Positions 62,631 to 64,000 of a stretch of 64,000 bases of DNA are shown here, piece by piece. The stretch comes from Opisthorchis felineus (taxonomy: Eukaryota > Platyhelminthes > Trematoda > Opisthorchiida > Opisthorchiidae). The position numbers and the translations under genes were made by a program. The stretch spans positions 527,776 through 591,775 of the forward strand of contig SJOL01006484.1 of assembly GCA_004794785.1 (NCBI GenBank). The letters run 5' to 3'. The notes beneath the pieces are model-generated. The model searched no databases. It saw only the letters and a list, made by a program, of their open reading frames with translations, and had not been told where the DNA came from. Position 1 is the stretch's first letter. Each line of letters opens with the position of its first letter.

Positions 62631-64000
62631 TACTTCGCTTGGTCTGAAGGTAGAGCCATTAAGCAAAGATTGTATTAAATGTACATCACAAAAGTAACTC
62701 TTTAAAATAGAAAACGGGTTGAACAAGGTTATATTAGCTTGGTTAATAAAGTCGCAGATAAAAGTAACTGTTGCAAACAGGGGCGTGTCGATAAAAAAAG
62801 GGATGAGACATCCAAAGAGAACATCTGTCTGTCACCAAGGTTGACTTCCCGAACCGAGTCAAGTAACTCGAACGGACCACCATTATCCGGGGCTTCTGTT
62901 TCTGTTTCTCCCCTCTCCGGTGTTCACAAAAGCTTGGTCTCTTCGGAGAGCAACCTGGACACCTTTTTCTTATGTAATCTGACCCATTAATATGTAGGTC
63001 TCTCAGGGCCTGTAGGTGCTTTTGGGTTATAAGACTCCTATGGAATATTGGGTCTCGTCGTTTTTGATAAGGCACATCGGTCTTAAACTGATTTGTCTAT
63101 CATGTGGTGTGGGCACTAATGGTTGGTCGGGATTCGAAGATCTTCAAATCGGGCTTCGATCTCTAGTGTGTCCCGTGTACTATGGAAGAAGTTCTAAAGT
63201 TCTGACATCAAAAACCGCTTGTTTGATTGGCGAATTGTTCGCTCAAGGCAGTCGCTCCTTTAGATTAGGGTATCCGAAGGTAATCAGTTGGTTAGTTGAC
63301 TTCCTTGGCTATCAACCTCTACGAAGTACCCGCTGAAGATAGGATGGCGGACAAGAATTCTGCTACTCCATTATAGCCAGACCAACTCTGTTTCCAAATC
63401 GCAATCAATCGGAATGGGCATCAAGCACAAAACTATTCGTTCGAAATTATCACTGTCAACTAATATACCTCATCAAGAGCAGTGACCTCCTACTGCACAC
63501 AATATATGATTCCCGGTAAGAAATTTGTAGCGCATGGTAGCTGCATTGCGACAATGGAATCTCCGATTTCTCTGGACACTGTAAAAAGTTTCTGCCATCT
63601 GGAAGATCAATTATCAAGAATAGAACTACTGAATGACTGTGATTCCAGTGAATGCAATAAGAATGAGATTGTCGTTCGCTGCTCCACTGAGACTTGCATC
63701 TCTCCCACTCCAATTTTTTAACTGCGATATTTAACAGCGTTTGGTGCCGTGAGCATATTATGGCACAGTCACTGACCCACCGTTACGCTTTATTCCGCTC
63801 CCTAACAACGTACTTGTGATGTCACCTAGATTGGTGATGAAACGTTTGCAATCAAACAGCCCAGCCAGCTCACCGAACAAACCAGCAACCAATAACTAAC
63901 CAATTAGACAAGTTCTAGTGCAGTTAAGAGCGACTAACAGATGCGGTTGAATGGCCAACCAGCAATAATTGTTTCATCAACCAATTAAAGAGTGATGTAC
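62631..64000. other. No recognised gene
   Basis: This flanks the Penelope-like remnant and may hold its 5' part, but no further RT motif was recognised. The plus frame at 63016-63336 (106 codons) and its neighbours show no domain. Confidence 0.35.

Noticed and set aside
1..64000. CRISPR arrays, bacterial operons, ribosome-binding sites
   Set aside because: No regularly spaced identical repeats and no compact gene arrangement; the sequence is eukaryotic in character.

Overview
This window looks like eukaryotic, gene-poor, repeat-rich animal DNA. A flatworm, most likely a trematode, is the best guess, but that is inference: it rests on very long introns, a Wnt gene with hypertrophied acidic linkers, tRNA-derived SINEs, a Penelope-like element with a GIY-YIG endonuclease, and a non-LTR retrotransposon tail. 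There are no bacterial operons, no CRISPR array, no rRNA and no intact tRNA gene. Nearly all of the many short open frames are chance frames.

The one gene recognised with confidence is a Wnt gene, most like the Wnt11 subfamily, on the minus strand. Two internal coding exons are visible: 14373-14099 (the Cys-rich RWNC block) and 7358-6523 (TRE-Q-A, CSCG and WAGCSDN blocks). They are separated by a 6.7 kb intron and join in phase to give the family-typical sequence KRG-TREQA. The signal-peptide exon should lie above 14373. The exon or exons carrying the lipidated CHGVSG block and the Cys-rich C-terminus were not found between 1 and 6522, so they probably lie beyond the window edge. The second exon is about three times its vertebrate counterpart and holds two linker insertions; one of them contains a possible 27-nt in-frame intron. 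A proline-rich open frame (3372-4196, plus strand), with a class II SH3 ligand, lies opposite the Wnt 3' intron and may be an exon of another gene. A near-perfect hairpin is at 4661-4728.

From 14.4 kb to 64 kb no gene is recognised. The landscape there is made of four kinds of element. (1) SINE family A has copies at 13196-13395, 17760-17945 and 50126-50317. (2) SINE family B has copies at 9346-9550, 10476-10684, 46726-46930, 54052-54236 and 57726-57900. (3) A foldback, MITE-like family has termini resembling CACTACTCATAAGGTTG and a second conserved module; copies are near 3.1, 16.7, 20.9, 22.9, 23.2, 32.4, 34.9, 43.4 and 49.4 kb. (4) There are dead retroelement fragments: a LINE C-terminus at 29186-29501 and a Penelope-like RT/GIY-YIG pseudogene at 62630-61634. 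Two degenerate period-5 tandem repeats (14.7 and 51.2 kb) and a GC-richer, ORF-dense block at 37.4-38.5 kb are the remaining structured regions. All family calls for repeats are from reading motifs and comparing copies by eye; no database or alignment program was used.
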